Assembly (NCBI RefSeq): GCF_001866055.1
Contig: NZ_MLQS01000001.1
Span: 853,356 to 917,355 of the forward strand
Length of the DNA: 64,000 nt
Direction: 5' to 3'
Source: Anaerobacillus alkalidiazotrophicus
Lineage (GTDB): Bacteria > Bacillota > Bacilli > Bacillales_H > Anaerobacillaceae
In this document: positions 1 through 6,846 of the stretch, piece by piece
How positions within the stretch are numbered: the first letter of the stretch is position 1
Layout of the letters: each line of letters begins with the position of its first letter
Made by a program: the position numbers and the translations under genes
Notes under the pieces: generated by a model
The model's input: only the letters and a program-made list of their open reading frames with translations
What the model was told of the DNA's origin: nothing
The model's database searches: none

Positions 1-1257
1 TTTAGTAATCATTTTCATAGCTTCGATTAGAAATGTTCCCGAACCTGCTGATGGATCGATAATGTATGGTAATGAACGGTTTTTATTTAACATATCAATC
101 GATAAATTATCTAACTCCAAACCATATAATAAAAATTGGACAATGTTATGTGGTGTAAAAAATTGTCCTTCAGTTTGTTTAAAACCTCTTCTAATAATTC
201 CTTCAAAGAAATTACCCAAAATGTCGGTTCCATCATTCATATTTGATAATGACTCTGTAAATGAATATTTCTCCAATTGTTGTACAGTAAAAGCCAAATT
301 CGAAAATGAGAACTTTTCCTCAGTTATAACATTGGACTTTTTCGCTTTTCTCTCTTCTATATTTAACCTTTGCACCAATGCTCTTCTATATAATTCATTA
401 ACCCTTTTAAAGACACTTTCTGGGTTCTCCTGTTCTGTATCATCGGGGTTTTCCTCAGATGAATATTGAAGCACTTGAAAAAGGTATTGTTCACCATCAT
501 TTCTTTCTTTCTCATCTTGTATTTTTGCTAATATAATATTAACAAGAGAAGAGAAAATCTCATTATCATCCGTTCCACCACCACCCCATAATACATTATG
601 TAGGGTTTCTCTTATTCCATCTAGTTCAAATAAACTAATATTTTTATATAAATCCTTTTTACCGTTTTTTACATATGGTTCTTTTAAAGCTTTTTCATAC
701 CTTGCAGGGAGTTTATCAGATGATGAAGGTTCATTGGCATCCTTCCAATCTTTATATGTTGGATACTTTTCTTTATCTATTATTACTACTTCATCTACAA
801 GCTCACCATTTCTCTCTACAACAGTATAGTAAACAAGATATTTAATAGGTTTTTCCTCATTGTTAGCAACTAAATATAACTGTTTCTCAATTGCTTCTTC
901 TTTTTCAATCTCATATTTAGATGGACTTTTTACTTCTATAAAGAAAAATATATTTTCATCCTTATCTTTAAGGAGAATGTCAATTCTTGGTTTATTATCT
1001 TTTTTTCTTCCTGCTGATTTGTACTCTCTTTCAAATTCAATAAGCTCAGGTCTATAATTTAACTCATTTACTAATTTCGAGGTCAAATAAGCTCTAACGA
1101 ACTCTTCATTCTCACTATTTTCAGGGAGTGTTTCTATTTTTCTAAACCTTTGCATAATCCTCTCGTCATAGTTAATAAGTCTCTCTGATTCAAAAATTTC
1201 AACAACATCTTCTTCAACCTTATCTAAATAATCAAGTATTAACTGACTCCAACTCAT
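1..1257 (-). CDS. Type I/IIG-like restriction-modification protein, HsdR_N plus N6 adenine methylase (3' end outside window)
   Basis: An open frame of 419 codons runs from ATG 1257 to the window edge without a stop. The start is preceded by an AGGGGG ribosome site. The N-terminal part has a PD-(D/E)XK-type nuclease signature: PRIDILL at about residues 90-96, then FIEVKSP about 15 residues on, as in HsdR N-terminal domains. The C-terminal part has QFFTPHNIV and then DPSAGSGTFLIEAM (motif I, the AdoMet-binding loop of N6 adenine methylases). The catalytic (N/D)PP(Y/F) motif would lie beyond the edge. Known families with this order are restriction-methyltransferase fusions. Inference: a host-defence or element-maintenance gene. 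Specificity and any HsdS partner cannot be seen. Confidence 0.8.
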   Translation of the reverse strand, partial: MSWSQLILDYLDKVEEDVVEIFESERLINYDERIMQRFRKIETLPENSENEEFVRAYLTSKLVNELNYRPELIEFEREYKSAGRKKDNKPRIDILLKDKDENIFFFIEVKSPSKYEIEKEEAIEKQLYLVANNEEKPIKYLVYYTVVERNGELVDEVVIIDKEKYPTYKDWKDANEPSSSDKLPARYEKALKEPYVKNGKKDLYKNISLFELDGIRETLHNVLWGGGGTDDNEIFSSLVNIILAKIQDEKERNDGEQYLFQVLQYSSEENPDDTEQENPESVFKRVNELYRRALVQRLNIEERKAKKSNVITEEKFSFSNLAFTVQQLEKYSFTESLSNMNDGTDILGNFFEGIIRRGFKQTEGQFFTPHNIVQFLLYGLELDNLSIDMLNKNRSLPYIIDPSAGSGTFLIEAMKMITK

Positions 1258-1400
1258 TTTTTATTAACCCCCTATATATAATGATTATTTTTATGTAATA
1301 AGAATTTTAAGCAGATTAGACAAATTTGGACAAATACTTCCCATCTTTAACTTTAGAATAACTCCCTCTTATTTGCAATTAATTTCGAAATAAATGGAAT

Positions 1401-1427
1401 AAAAAAACATCCACTCTTTAGTGAATG
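1401..1427 (-). terminator. Intrinsic terminator of the resolvase gene
   Basis: Read on the minus strand, CATTCACT and AGTGGATG form an 8-bp stem (one G-T pair) with a 4-nt loop, followed by a run of T. It starts 14 bases after the resolvase stop. Confidence 0.75.
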
Positions 1428-1440
1428 CTCCTTGCCTTAC

Positions 1441-1998
1441 TTATTTACTTACTCTCTTTCTAATCTCTCTATATAGAGTTGCTTTTGAAACACTTGTAAT
1501 TTCTTCTATTTCCTTTACTGTATACTGTTCTGTGTCATATAGCTTTATTGCCTTCTCCACCTGCCTGTTATCCTTCTTAGGTCTACCACCTTTACGCCCT
1601 CTTGCTCTAGCACTCTCTAGACCTGCTCTTGTACGTTCCGATATTAAATCCCGTTCCATTTCAGATAAAACAGCTAACATTTTAAACATTGCCTTACCAA
1701 CTGCTGTTGTTGTGTCTATGCTATCTCTAATGCTTACTAATTCAATTCCTCTTTCTTGGAGTTCTTCTGATAGTTCAATTAACCTCTTTGTAGAACGACC
1801 AAGTCTGTCCAATTTATAGACAACTAAAACATCTCCTTCTCTTGCGTACTCGATTAATTGGTTAAGTTGAAGTCTATCATCTTTCATTCCACTCATTTTT
1901 TCTTGATATATCTTTTCACATCCAGCTTTCTCTAAAGCGTCCAATTGTAAATCTAATGATTGCTCCTGTGTACTTACCCTTGCATATCCTATCTTCAT
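1441..1998 (-). CDS. Small serine recombinase (resolvase/invertase family)
   Basis: The 185-aa protein begins MKIGYARVST, with the catalytic serine at residue 9. It continues with YKLDRLGRS and MLAVLSEMERDLI, hallmarks of the Tn3-resolvase/Hin group, and ends in a helix-turn-helix (about residues 145-180) that would bind recombination subsites. ATG 1998 is chosen over the in-frame GTG at 2007 because that GTG lies inside the AAAGGTGG ribosome site. The usual role is resolving multimers or cointegrates, or inverting DNA. Two inverted repeats just upstream (2036-2084 and 2139-2170) are candidate target sites. Its presence beside a Rep gene suggests plasmid-like multimer resolution (inference). 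Confidence 0.9.
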   Translation of the reverse strand: MKIGYARVSTQEQSLDLQLDALEKAGCEKIYQEKMSGMKDDRLQLNQLIEYAREGDVLVVYKLDRLGRSTKRLIELSEELQERGIELVSIRDSIDTTTAVGKAMFKMLAVLSEMERDLISERTRAGLESARARGRKGGRPKKDNRQVEKAIKLYDTEQYTVKEIEEITSVSKATLYREIRKRVSK

Positions 1999-2035
1999 AT
2001 GTACCACCTTTAAATATCAATTTGTTACTTGCATT

Positions 2036-2084
2036 GTATCAAAAATGATAATTAAAGTAAATAAAGATACATTGTTTTTGATAC
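2036..2084. repeat. Inverted repeat upstream of resolvase, candidate recombination subsite
   Basis: GTATCAAAAA (2036-2045) is repeated in inverted orientation as TTTTTGATAC (2075-2084) with 29 bases between. It lies directly upstream of the resolvase gene, where resolvase sites and autoregulatory operators commonly occur. The assignment is by position and symmetry only. Confidence 0.45.
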
Positions 2085-2138
2085 GACTTTTGAAACTTAC
2101 TTTAGTCCATATTCATATATTTTCTTTATTTGTTTCGT

Positions 2139-2170
2139 ATTGTTTCAAAAACATTCGTTTTTGAAACAAT
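2139..2170. repeat. Perfect 14-bp inverted repeat, candidate resolvase site
   Basis: ATTGTTTCAAAAAC (2139-2152) and its exact reverse complement (2157-2170) flank a 4-base spacer. The core TTTCAAAA/TTTTGAAA resembles the half-sites at 2036-2084 and the single TTTTGAAAC at about 2088-2096, so three related subsites may form a res-like region. No T-run follows, so it is not a terminator. Confidence 0.45.
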
Positions 2171-2204
2171 AAAAAACAAAAAATCCCCTTAATTAAGAGG
2201 ATTT
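2171..2204 (-). terminator. Terminator downstream of rep
   Basis: The stem AAATCC..CTTAA / TTAAG..GGATTT (2181-2204, one internal mismatch) is followed on the minus strand by TTTTTTGTTTTTT. It would end the rep transcript before the resolvase gene. Confidence 0.65.
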
Positions 2205-2300
2205 CAATTAATTTTATGTTTGGAATTTAATTTAGATTGTGGGGTTGGTAGTGCTTATAGGTTATTAATGTTGGACTTTGCTTCCGATGGTAGAAATGCA

Positions 2301-2352
2301 CCCCTATAATTATCCTTACGTTGTCATACGTAAAACTATGTTAATTGAGGGG
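2301..2352. other. Nested hairpin region, candidate replication origin of the element
   Basis: An outer pair, CCCCTATAATT (2301-2311) and AATTGAGGGG (2343-2352), encloses a perfect inner stem, TTACGT (2316-2321) and ACGTAA (2328-2333). A CATACGT repeat recurs at 2367-2373. Rolling-circle-type elements of this kind often keep a structured origin beside rep, and this non-coding stretch directly follows the rep gene. No nick site has been matched to a known one, so this is inference. Confidence 0.35.
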
Positions 2353-2452
2353 AAGACCTTTGTGTTCATACGTGGAATATATTTAACAAGGTTCTGTGGG
2401 TGTAACACTAGTTTGTGTTATATGTTTCATAAAATCTAACTTTTATGTACTT

Positions 2453-3370
2453 CTATTTCTCCAGCGTTATGTAAAGCTGTTGTTGCTTAGTGCTTTGTTG
2501 TTTTATGTTTTTATTATACTCGGCTATTAATTCTTTTCTGTTTCTAATTGTACCATTTTTATAGTAATTTTTTTCCAATATTGTTTTTTCTCCAACTATT
2601 TCAACAAGTCTATTAAAACCTAATACTTTTTCTATATCGGCTACTTTCATTTTGTCTAAAGCTTTAAGTAAATCATTATCCTCGTGTTCCTCTTGACATT
2701 TAAGTAATTCATTTATTTTAAACTTCACGACTATGTATGTAAAAAATGCGTTAGTTATTAAATCGACTGCTTTTCTATCAATTGAATACTCTCTTAAATG
2801 ATAAATAGCTGGTCTTATTTCTAGTCTTAATATTCCCTTTGCTTGTTCTATTATATTTAGTGGCTCTTTTTTGTTAATACATTCTTTTTCTTTATCGTAA
2901 AAACAGATTGAGCTACTTTTATTTTTAAAAATAACTGTTTCATTTTCGTTATATGTTATTTTTGTCCTTTTAGATAAATTCTTTTTATTAATTTCAGATA
3001 TGTATGCTCCCACATTATCGACTTTAAAATTATATGATATGTCTAAACGCTTCACTTTCCATTGCTCTATATTAACGTCGATATTGAAGTGTTCCTTTAG
3101 TGTCGTATGTAACTTAATCCAAAATTCACTAATATCTATCTCCGTTAGCATTTCAGTATTCGTACCATAAACCATTTTTGGAATAGATAATTGCATTTCA
3201 AGTATTTTTTTTTGCAAATTGTATTTATAATTTATCCTCTCTTTTAAAAAAGAATATTTACTTATGAAACTTCCATCATCATTATCTAAATATGTAAATG
3301 GAATTATTCCTTCTAATTGGTTTGGGTTTATGTCTATGTCATAAGCTACTAATGTTACCGTATCAAACAT
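2453..3370 (-). CDS. Phage/plasmid replication protein, gene II/X (Phage_CRI-like) family
   Basis: The 305-aa protein has the pattern of gene II/X-type replication initiators: KRLDISYNF near residue 118, CFYDKEKE near 165 and LRLEIRPA near 190. These proteins nick one strand to start rolling-circle replication in filamentous phages and in some integrative elements of Gram-positive bacteria. ATG 3370 follows a good AGGAGG site. A 46-aa ORF lies just upstream on the same strand, and both probably share the promoter at 3639-3668. A Rep in a chromosomal element implies that the excised form can replicate or be mobilised (inference). I rely on motif order, not on a search. Confidence 0.75.
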   Translation of the reverse strand: MFDTVTLVAYDIDINPNQLEGIIPFTYLDNDDGSFISKYSFLKERINYKYNLQKKILEMQLSIPKMVYGTNTEMLTEIDISEFWIKLHTTLKEHFNIDVNIEQWKVKRLDISYNFKVDNVGAYISEINKKNLSKRTKITYNENETVIFKNKSSSICFYDKEKECINKKEPLNIIEQAKGILRLEIRPAIYHLREYSIDRKAVDLITNAFFTYIVVKFKINELLKCQEEHEDNDLLKALDKMKVADIEKVLGFNRLVEIVGEKTILEKNYYKNGTIRNRKELIAEYNKNIKQQSTKQQQLYITLEK

Positions 3371-3473
3371 TCCTACTTTCCTCCTAACTTTTAATATTTT
3401 GAAGTCTTTTTACATGTGTTACTAGAAACAAAGCACATTCATGCTACCTATCCGATTGAAATCATGCTACTTT

Positions 3474-3614
3474 TCATGCTGTTTTTATACTGATTTCTTC
3501 TTCTAATCCTTTATTTTCTTCTATTAATGTATCAAGAAGAATTAAGGAAAGCTTTTCTATAAAAAGATTCAACGAGTTATCGTCATTTACAAATTTTTTA
3601 ATTTCTTTTTCCAT
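3474..3614 (-). CDS. Small hypothetical protein (46 aa) of the element
   Basis: A short frame begins at ATG 3614, nine bases after a strong AGGAGGG site; another ATG at 3620 is too close to that site. The product is 46 aa, acidic (MEKEIKKFV at the N-terminus, GLEEEISIK near the end) and probably helical. I do not recognise a family. It is the first gene after the leftward promoter and lies upstream of rep, the position where integrative elements often carry an excisionase or copy-control protein. That role is only inference. The last bases overlap one of the ATGCT repeats. Confidence 0.5.
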   Translation of the reverse strand: MEKEIKKFVNDDNSLNLFIEKLSLILLDTLIEENKGLEEEISIKTA

Positions 3615-3638
3615 TTTCATTCCCTCCTTTCAAAATTA

Positions 3639-3668
3639 ATTGTAGCATACTCATGCTACCTTTGTCAA
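3639..3668 (-). promoter_or_regulatory. Leftward sigma-A promoter with embedded operator
   Basis: On the minus strand TTGACA (3663-3668) and TACAAT (3639-3644) are 18 bases apart. The spacer holds the GTAGCAT/ATGCTAC dyad. The promoter would drive the 46-aa ORF and rep and be blocked when the dyad is occupied. Confidence 0.75.
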
Positions 3669-3687
3669 TATTTTATGCTACTTTATG

Positions 3688-3716
3688 TTGACTTATATGC
3701 TACTAAATGCTATAAT
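3688..3716 (+). promoter_or_regulatory. Rightward sigma-A promoter of the XRE/recombinase operon
   Basis: TTGACT (3688-3693) and TATAAT (3711-3716) have a 17-base spacer. ATGCTAC at 3697-3703 and ATGCTAT at 3707-3713 lie in the spacer and over the -10, which suggests autorepression. The XRE start codon is about 30 bases downstream. Confidence 0.75.
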
Positions 3717-3746
3717 TTAATTATCTTACAAAAGGAGTGCTTAAAA

Positions 3747-4349
3747 ATGAGTGGAATTAATTTCGGTAGTGAATTAAAAAAAATAAGAAAATCAGCAGGT
3801 ATCTCATCTAAGGTGCTATCACAAAAAGTAAATAAGGCTGTTACTTATGTATCTCAATTAGAAAGGGGATTAATTAAGAAACCTGATTTTCATACTTGTT
3901 TACAAATATTATTAGAACTTGGCTTTAATGAAAATGAAGCCAAAAAGACACTTAATTATTTTGATATTAAATCATCCGAACAAGAAAAAGCTGAGTTAGA
4001 AGGGATTATTAAACAAGCAGAAAGCAGTTATGAAGAAGAAATCCTAAAGTATAAAACAGGCTTTTACAGTAATAAAATAGAGAAAATATCGAATAAAAAT
4101 GAGGAAGTTATTGCCCAACTTAGGAAGAACTTAGATTTATTTGTATTACATGACCTCTCAAGAGCCGATAAAGTGCTATCTAATCTGATTTCTATCTTCG
4201 AAAATGAGGAGAAATTTGATTTCTTTTGTTCTGTATTTGAAAATAACTTCTCTAACTTATCTCAAACGGAAAAAGCAAATTTAGTTTCTATGATTACAAA
4301 CTATGTTAGAAAGGCAAATACAGAAAGGATTTTAAATTTAGATGAATGA
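3747..4349 (+). CDS. XRE-family helix-turn-helix regulator
   Basis: A 200-aa protein. ATG 3747 is chosen because AAAGGAG lies just upstream; a longer frame from 3675 would begin inside the promoter. Residues about 6-60 match an XRE/Cro-type helix-turn-helix (GSELKKIRKSAGISSKVLS, then VSQLERGLIKKP). The rest is charged and helical with no recognised domain. It lies 17 bases upstream of the large serine recombinase and is probably co-transcribed with it. With shared operators between divergent promoters, the likely job is to hold the leftward rep operon off and limit its own operon, like a phage repressor (inference). Confidence 0.85.
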   Translation: MSGINFGSELKKIRKSAGISSKVLSQKVNKAVTYVSQLERGLIKKPDFHTCLQILLELGFNENEAKKTLNYFDIKSSEQEKAELEGIIKQAESSYEEEILKYKTGFYSNKIEKISNKNEEVIAQLRKNLDLFVLHDLSRADKVLSNLISIFENEEKFDFFCSVFENNFSNLSQTEKANLVSMITNYVRKANTERILNLDE

Positions 4350-4366
4350 ATTAAGGAGGAATATAA

Positions 4367-5926
4367 ATGAAAAAAGTTGTTTTATATGTACGTGTTTCAA
4401 CAGAAGAGCAAGCAGAAGAAGGTTTTTCAATTAATGGACAAATAAAGGTATTGGAGGATTATTGCCAAAGAAACAAGTTACAAATAGTAAGTACATATAA
4501 AGATGAAGGCTTTAGTGGAAAATCCCTTGATAGACCTTCCCTTAAAGAATTACTTAAAGACTGTGAAAGTGAAGAATTTGACATGGTTATGGTGTGGAAA
4601 ATAAACAGGTTATCACGTAAACAGCTTGATTTTCTAACAATTGTTGACTACTTAGAAAAGCATGACATTAGTCTTTTTAGTTTTAGTGAAAATATTGATG
4701 CTTCTACCTCTGTTGGAAAAGCAATGTTTCAAATGATGGGCAGTTTTGCTGAGCTGGAGAGAAATCAAATAGTTGAAAATGTAAAAATGGGAATGACACA
4801 AAGAGCAAAAGAAGGAAAATTTAATGGTGGAAGTGTTTTAGGCTTTTCCTCAAAGGATAAACGCTTAATTATAAATAATAATGAAGCAAACCTTGTTAAA
4901 TATATATTTGATTTATATATTAGTGGCAAAGGATATAAAGCAATAGCAAATAAGTTAAATCATGAAGGTTACAAAACAAAACGTAATTCTAACTTTTCTA
5001 TTAATTCTATAAAAACAATTATTACAAATCCTATGTATGCTGGCTTCATTCGCTTTAATCAAGTTGAAAATTGGAGTGAAAAAAGAAGAAAAGGTAAGGG
5101 TAATAACATGATTTTGGAAAAAGGCGAACATGACCCAATTATTAGTATGGAAATATGGGAAAAAGCTCAGAAAATAAATGAACAAAAATCACATAAACCA
5201 TCTAAAACATTTACAGGACACTTCCCACTTACAACCCTTTTACGCTGTCCAAAATGTGGACATGGAATGATTGGTCATAAAACTAAAAGGAGTAAAAACA
5301 GTAAGGAATACTTACGTTATTATCAATGTGGGAATTACCGTAACAAAGGAAGTGCAGTTTGCAATTCAAATTTAATAAAGGCTGATGAAGTTGAAATGTT
5401 TATTTTCAAAAAACTAGAAGAAATAACATCTAAACCAATTGTGCTTAAATCCATTGTTGGGAAGGTAAATGAAAAAATAATAACTCTAAAAGAGCCAATC
5501 AAAGAACGACTTAATTACATTTTAGAAAAAATTAAACAAGTAGACAAAAGTATAAATAAGTTTCTTACAATTATTGAGAAAACATCTAATCCCCTTGAGC
5601 CAATATTAGATAAGCTTTCAGAGCTTGATAAAGAAAAAAAAGTATTACTAGAGCAAAAAGTACAATTAGAGTATGAGCTTAATAAACCTACTGTAAGGGA
5701 GATTTCATTAGAGCAATTACAAAATGTGTTAAGCACTTTTTCAAAAATACTCCCTAATGTTGCACCTGAAAAGCAAAAGGATTTACTCCACTCAATCATT
5801 AATAAAATTACCGTCAATGAAGGAGATAAACCAGAAAAAAGAAGTGTCAAAGACATTGAATTGTACTTTGACGCTTCTAAAAATAATAACTATGTGCTTA
5901 CTTATGGTATGGTTCACCCCGATTAA
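4367..5926 (+). CDS. Large serine recombinase (integrase) of the rlmH element
   Basis: The 519-aa protein follows AAGGAGGAATATAA. The resolvase domain has YVRVSTEEQ with catalytic Ser11, KINRLSR and SFAELERN. A Recombinase domain follows (about 165-270), then a zinc ribbon ([21 protein letters not shown]) and a coiled coil (about 370-450), the layout of phage and SCC-type large serine integrases. The gene runs into the reverse strand of rlmH, so its last nine codons (LTYGMVHPD) and stop lie in host rlmH sequence. This places the attachment core at or near 5898-5926 and makes the protein's end depend on integration. It should catalyse att x att recombination at rlmH. Confidence 0.92.
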   Translation: MKKVVLYVRVSTEEQAEEGFSINGQIKVLEDYCQRNKLQIVSTYKDEGFSGKSLDRPSLKELLKDCESEEFDMVMVWKINRLSRKQLDFLTIVDYLEKHDISLFSFSENIDASTSVGKAMFQMMGSFAELERNQIVENVKMGMTQRAKEGKFNGGSVLGFSSKDKRLIINNNEANLVKYIFDLYISGKGYKAIANKLNHEGYKTKRNSNFSINSIKTIITNPMYAGFIRFNQVENWSEKRRKGKGNNMILEKGEHDPIISMEIWEKAQKINEQKSHKPSKTFTGHFPLTTLLRCPKCGHGMIGHKTKRSKNSKEYLRYYQCGNYRNKGSAVCNSNLIKADEVEMFIFKKLEEITSKPIVLKSIVGKVNEKIITLKEPIKERLNYILEKIKQVDKSINKFLTIIEKTSNPLEPILDKLSELDKEKKVLLEQKVQLEYELNKPTVREISLEQLQNVLSTFSKILPNVAPEKQKDLLHSIINKITVNEGDKPEKRSVKDIELYFDASKNNNYVLTYGMVHPD

Positions 5927-6377
5927 TCCGAAACGCACGATATACCTGTTCCACTAAGATCAACCTCATCAATTGGTGTGGAAAGGTCATTTTTGAAAAG
6001 GAAAGCGCAGCATCGGAACGCTGCATAACCGCTGTACTTAATCCAAGAGAGCCACCAATAATAAAGGTAACTTTGCTACGTCCGTAAGTCGCAAGCTTGT
6101 CTAGTTCCTTAGCCAGTTTTTCTGAACCCCACATTTCTCCTTCGATTGCTAACGCAATGACGTATGCATCTTGAGACACTTTAGCTAAAATACGCTCTCC
6201 TTCTTTTTCTTTTACTTGAAGCATTTCCGCTTCACTTAATTGTTCAGGAGCTTTTTCATCTGGAACTTCAACGATTTCTACCTTCGCATAAGAACCTAAA
6301 CGCTTTATATATTCATTAATTCCATTTTTTAAGTATTTCTCTTTTAACTTACCTACCGTTATAATTGAGATATTCAC
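5898..6377 (-). CDS. rlmH: 23S rRNA (pseudouridine1915-N3)-methyltransferase RlmH
   Basis: The 159-aa SPOUT methyltransferase methylates pseudouridine 1915 in helix 69 of 23S rRNA. Features seen are [12 protein letters not shown] at the N-terminus, the FIIGGSLGL knot region and the conserved tail [20 protein letters not shown] 6377 is chosen because it follows AGGTGGGG by about ten bases and gives the length known for Bacillus; a frame from 6392 would start inside that site. The 3' end is intact and overlaps the integrated element's recombinase by 29 bases. This is the orfX locus of SCC biology. The upstream region is rich in DnaA boxes. Confidence 0.95.
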   Translation of the reverse strand: MNISIITVGKLKEKYLKNGINEYIKRLGSYAKVEIVEVPDEKAPEQLSEAEMLQVKEKEGERILAKVSQDAYVIALAIEGEMWGSEKLAKELDKLATYGRSKVTFIIGGSLGLSTAVMQRSDAALSFSKMTFPHQLMRLILVEQVYRAFRINRGEPYHK

Positions 6378-6401
6378 AGTTTTTTTCCCCACCTAAAAAT
6401 G

Positions 6402-6684
6402 TTATCCACATAGTTTATCCACATATCCACAGAAACCATATGTTTTTATCCACTTATTTTGTAAATAGCCTTGTCTGTACAAAAATGACACGTTGTGGAT
6501 AACTCATTTTTCGCTTCTATTTTTTCCAAGACCGGTGCAACTTCTTGTTCATCGACAACAATATCCATTGCTAGTTCGACATGGTTTTCACAACAATAAT
6601 ACACGTTTTTCTCTCCTTCGACGATAAATTTTCTAATTCGTAATCATTATCCCATTTTAACGGTTTTCCACAACATTATCCACA
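6402..6684. promoter_or_regulatory. DnaA-box cluster upstream of rlmH
   Basis: Four perfect TTATCCACA boxes lie at 6402-6410, 6415-6423, 6494-6502 (minus strand) and 6676-6684. Near matches lie at 6423-6431 and 6446-6454. That is far denser than chance and about 45 kb from oriC. Bacillus chromosomes are known to carry DnaA-box clusters outside oriC that bind or titrate DnaA. The role here is inference. Confidence 0.65.
6446..6604 (-). CDS. CxxH/CxxC small zinc-motif protein (BA_5709 family)
   Basis: A 52-aa frame starts at GTG 6604 after AAGGAG. It begins MYYCCENHVELAMD (CxxH) and has TTCHFCTDKA (CxxC) near the end, matching the small CxxH/CxxC family normally found next to rlmH and the HtrA protease in Bacilli. 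The pairs could hold one zinc ion; the function is unknown. One DnaA box (6494-6502) lies within its coding sequence. Position and motifs make it a real gene despite its size. Confidence 0.8.
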   Translation of the reverse strand: MYYCCENHVELAMDIVVDEQEVAPVLEKIEAKNELSTTCHFCTDKAIYKISG

Positions 6685-6802
6685 GATCATTAAAATTCCA
6701 CAAAAATTATTGCTATTTCTGCTTATACACAACTATTAGCTCGCATTTTAGTTTTCCACAATTAACAGGGAAATAATAATGAAATAGGTATTCAACACAA
6801 AA

Positions 6803-6837
6803 GAAAGCCTATCAGCAAAATAAACTGGTAGGCTTTC
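6803..6837 (-). terminator. Terminator of htrC
   Basis: A 13-bp stem (GAAAGCCTATCAG / CTGGTAGGCTTTC, one G-T pair) is followed on the minus strand by CTTTTG, nine bases after the protease stop. Confidence 0.7.
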
Positions 6838-6846
6838 AACTATTAA

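Larger units (their letters stand above)
3441..3713. promoter_or_regulatory. ATGCTAC operator array
   Basis: The heptamer ATGCTAC occurs on the plus strand at 3441, 3464, 3653, 3675 and 3697. Variants are at 3476 (ATGCTGT) and 3707 (ATGCTAT), and an inverted copy, GTAGCAT, is at 3642. The copies at 3642 and 3653 form a perfect 7-bp dyad with a 4-base spacer, between the -35 and -10 of the leftward promoter. The copies at 3697 and 3707 overlap the rightward promoter. The natural reading is binding sites of the XRE protein encoded at 3747. The two outlying copies at 3441 and 3464 lie near the end of the small ORF, before rep. Confidence 0.75.
1..5926. mobile_element. rlmH-integrated element (partial, left end outside window)
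   Basis: A block of non-core genes sits directly downstream of rlmH, the attachment gene of staphylococcal SCC elements. It holds a restriction-methyltransferase fusion, a small serine resolvase, a gene II-type Rep, a small ORF, an XRE repressor and a large serine recombinase. The right boundary lies in the 3' end of rlmH (about 5898-5926), where the recombinase gene and rlmH overlap tail to tail. By eye the block is more AT-rich than the core genes. The other attachment site and the left boundary are not visible. That it excises as a circle and replicates is inference from gene content. Confidence 0.8.

Noticed and set aside
62..469. Plus-strand open frame (135 aa) at the window start
   Set aside because: It is antisense to the uninterrupted restriction-methylase frame, which carries clear motifs.
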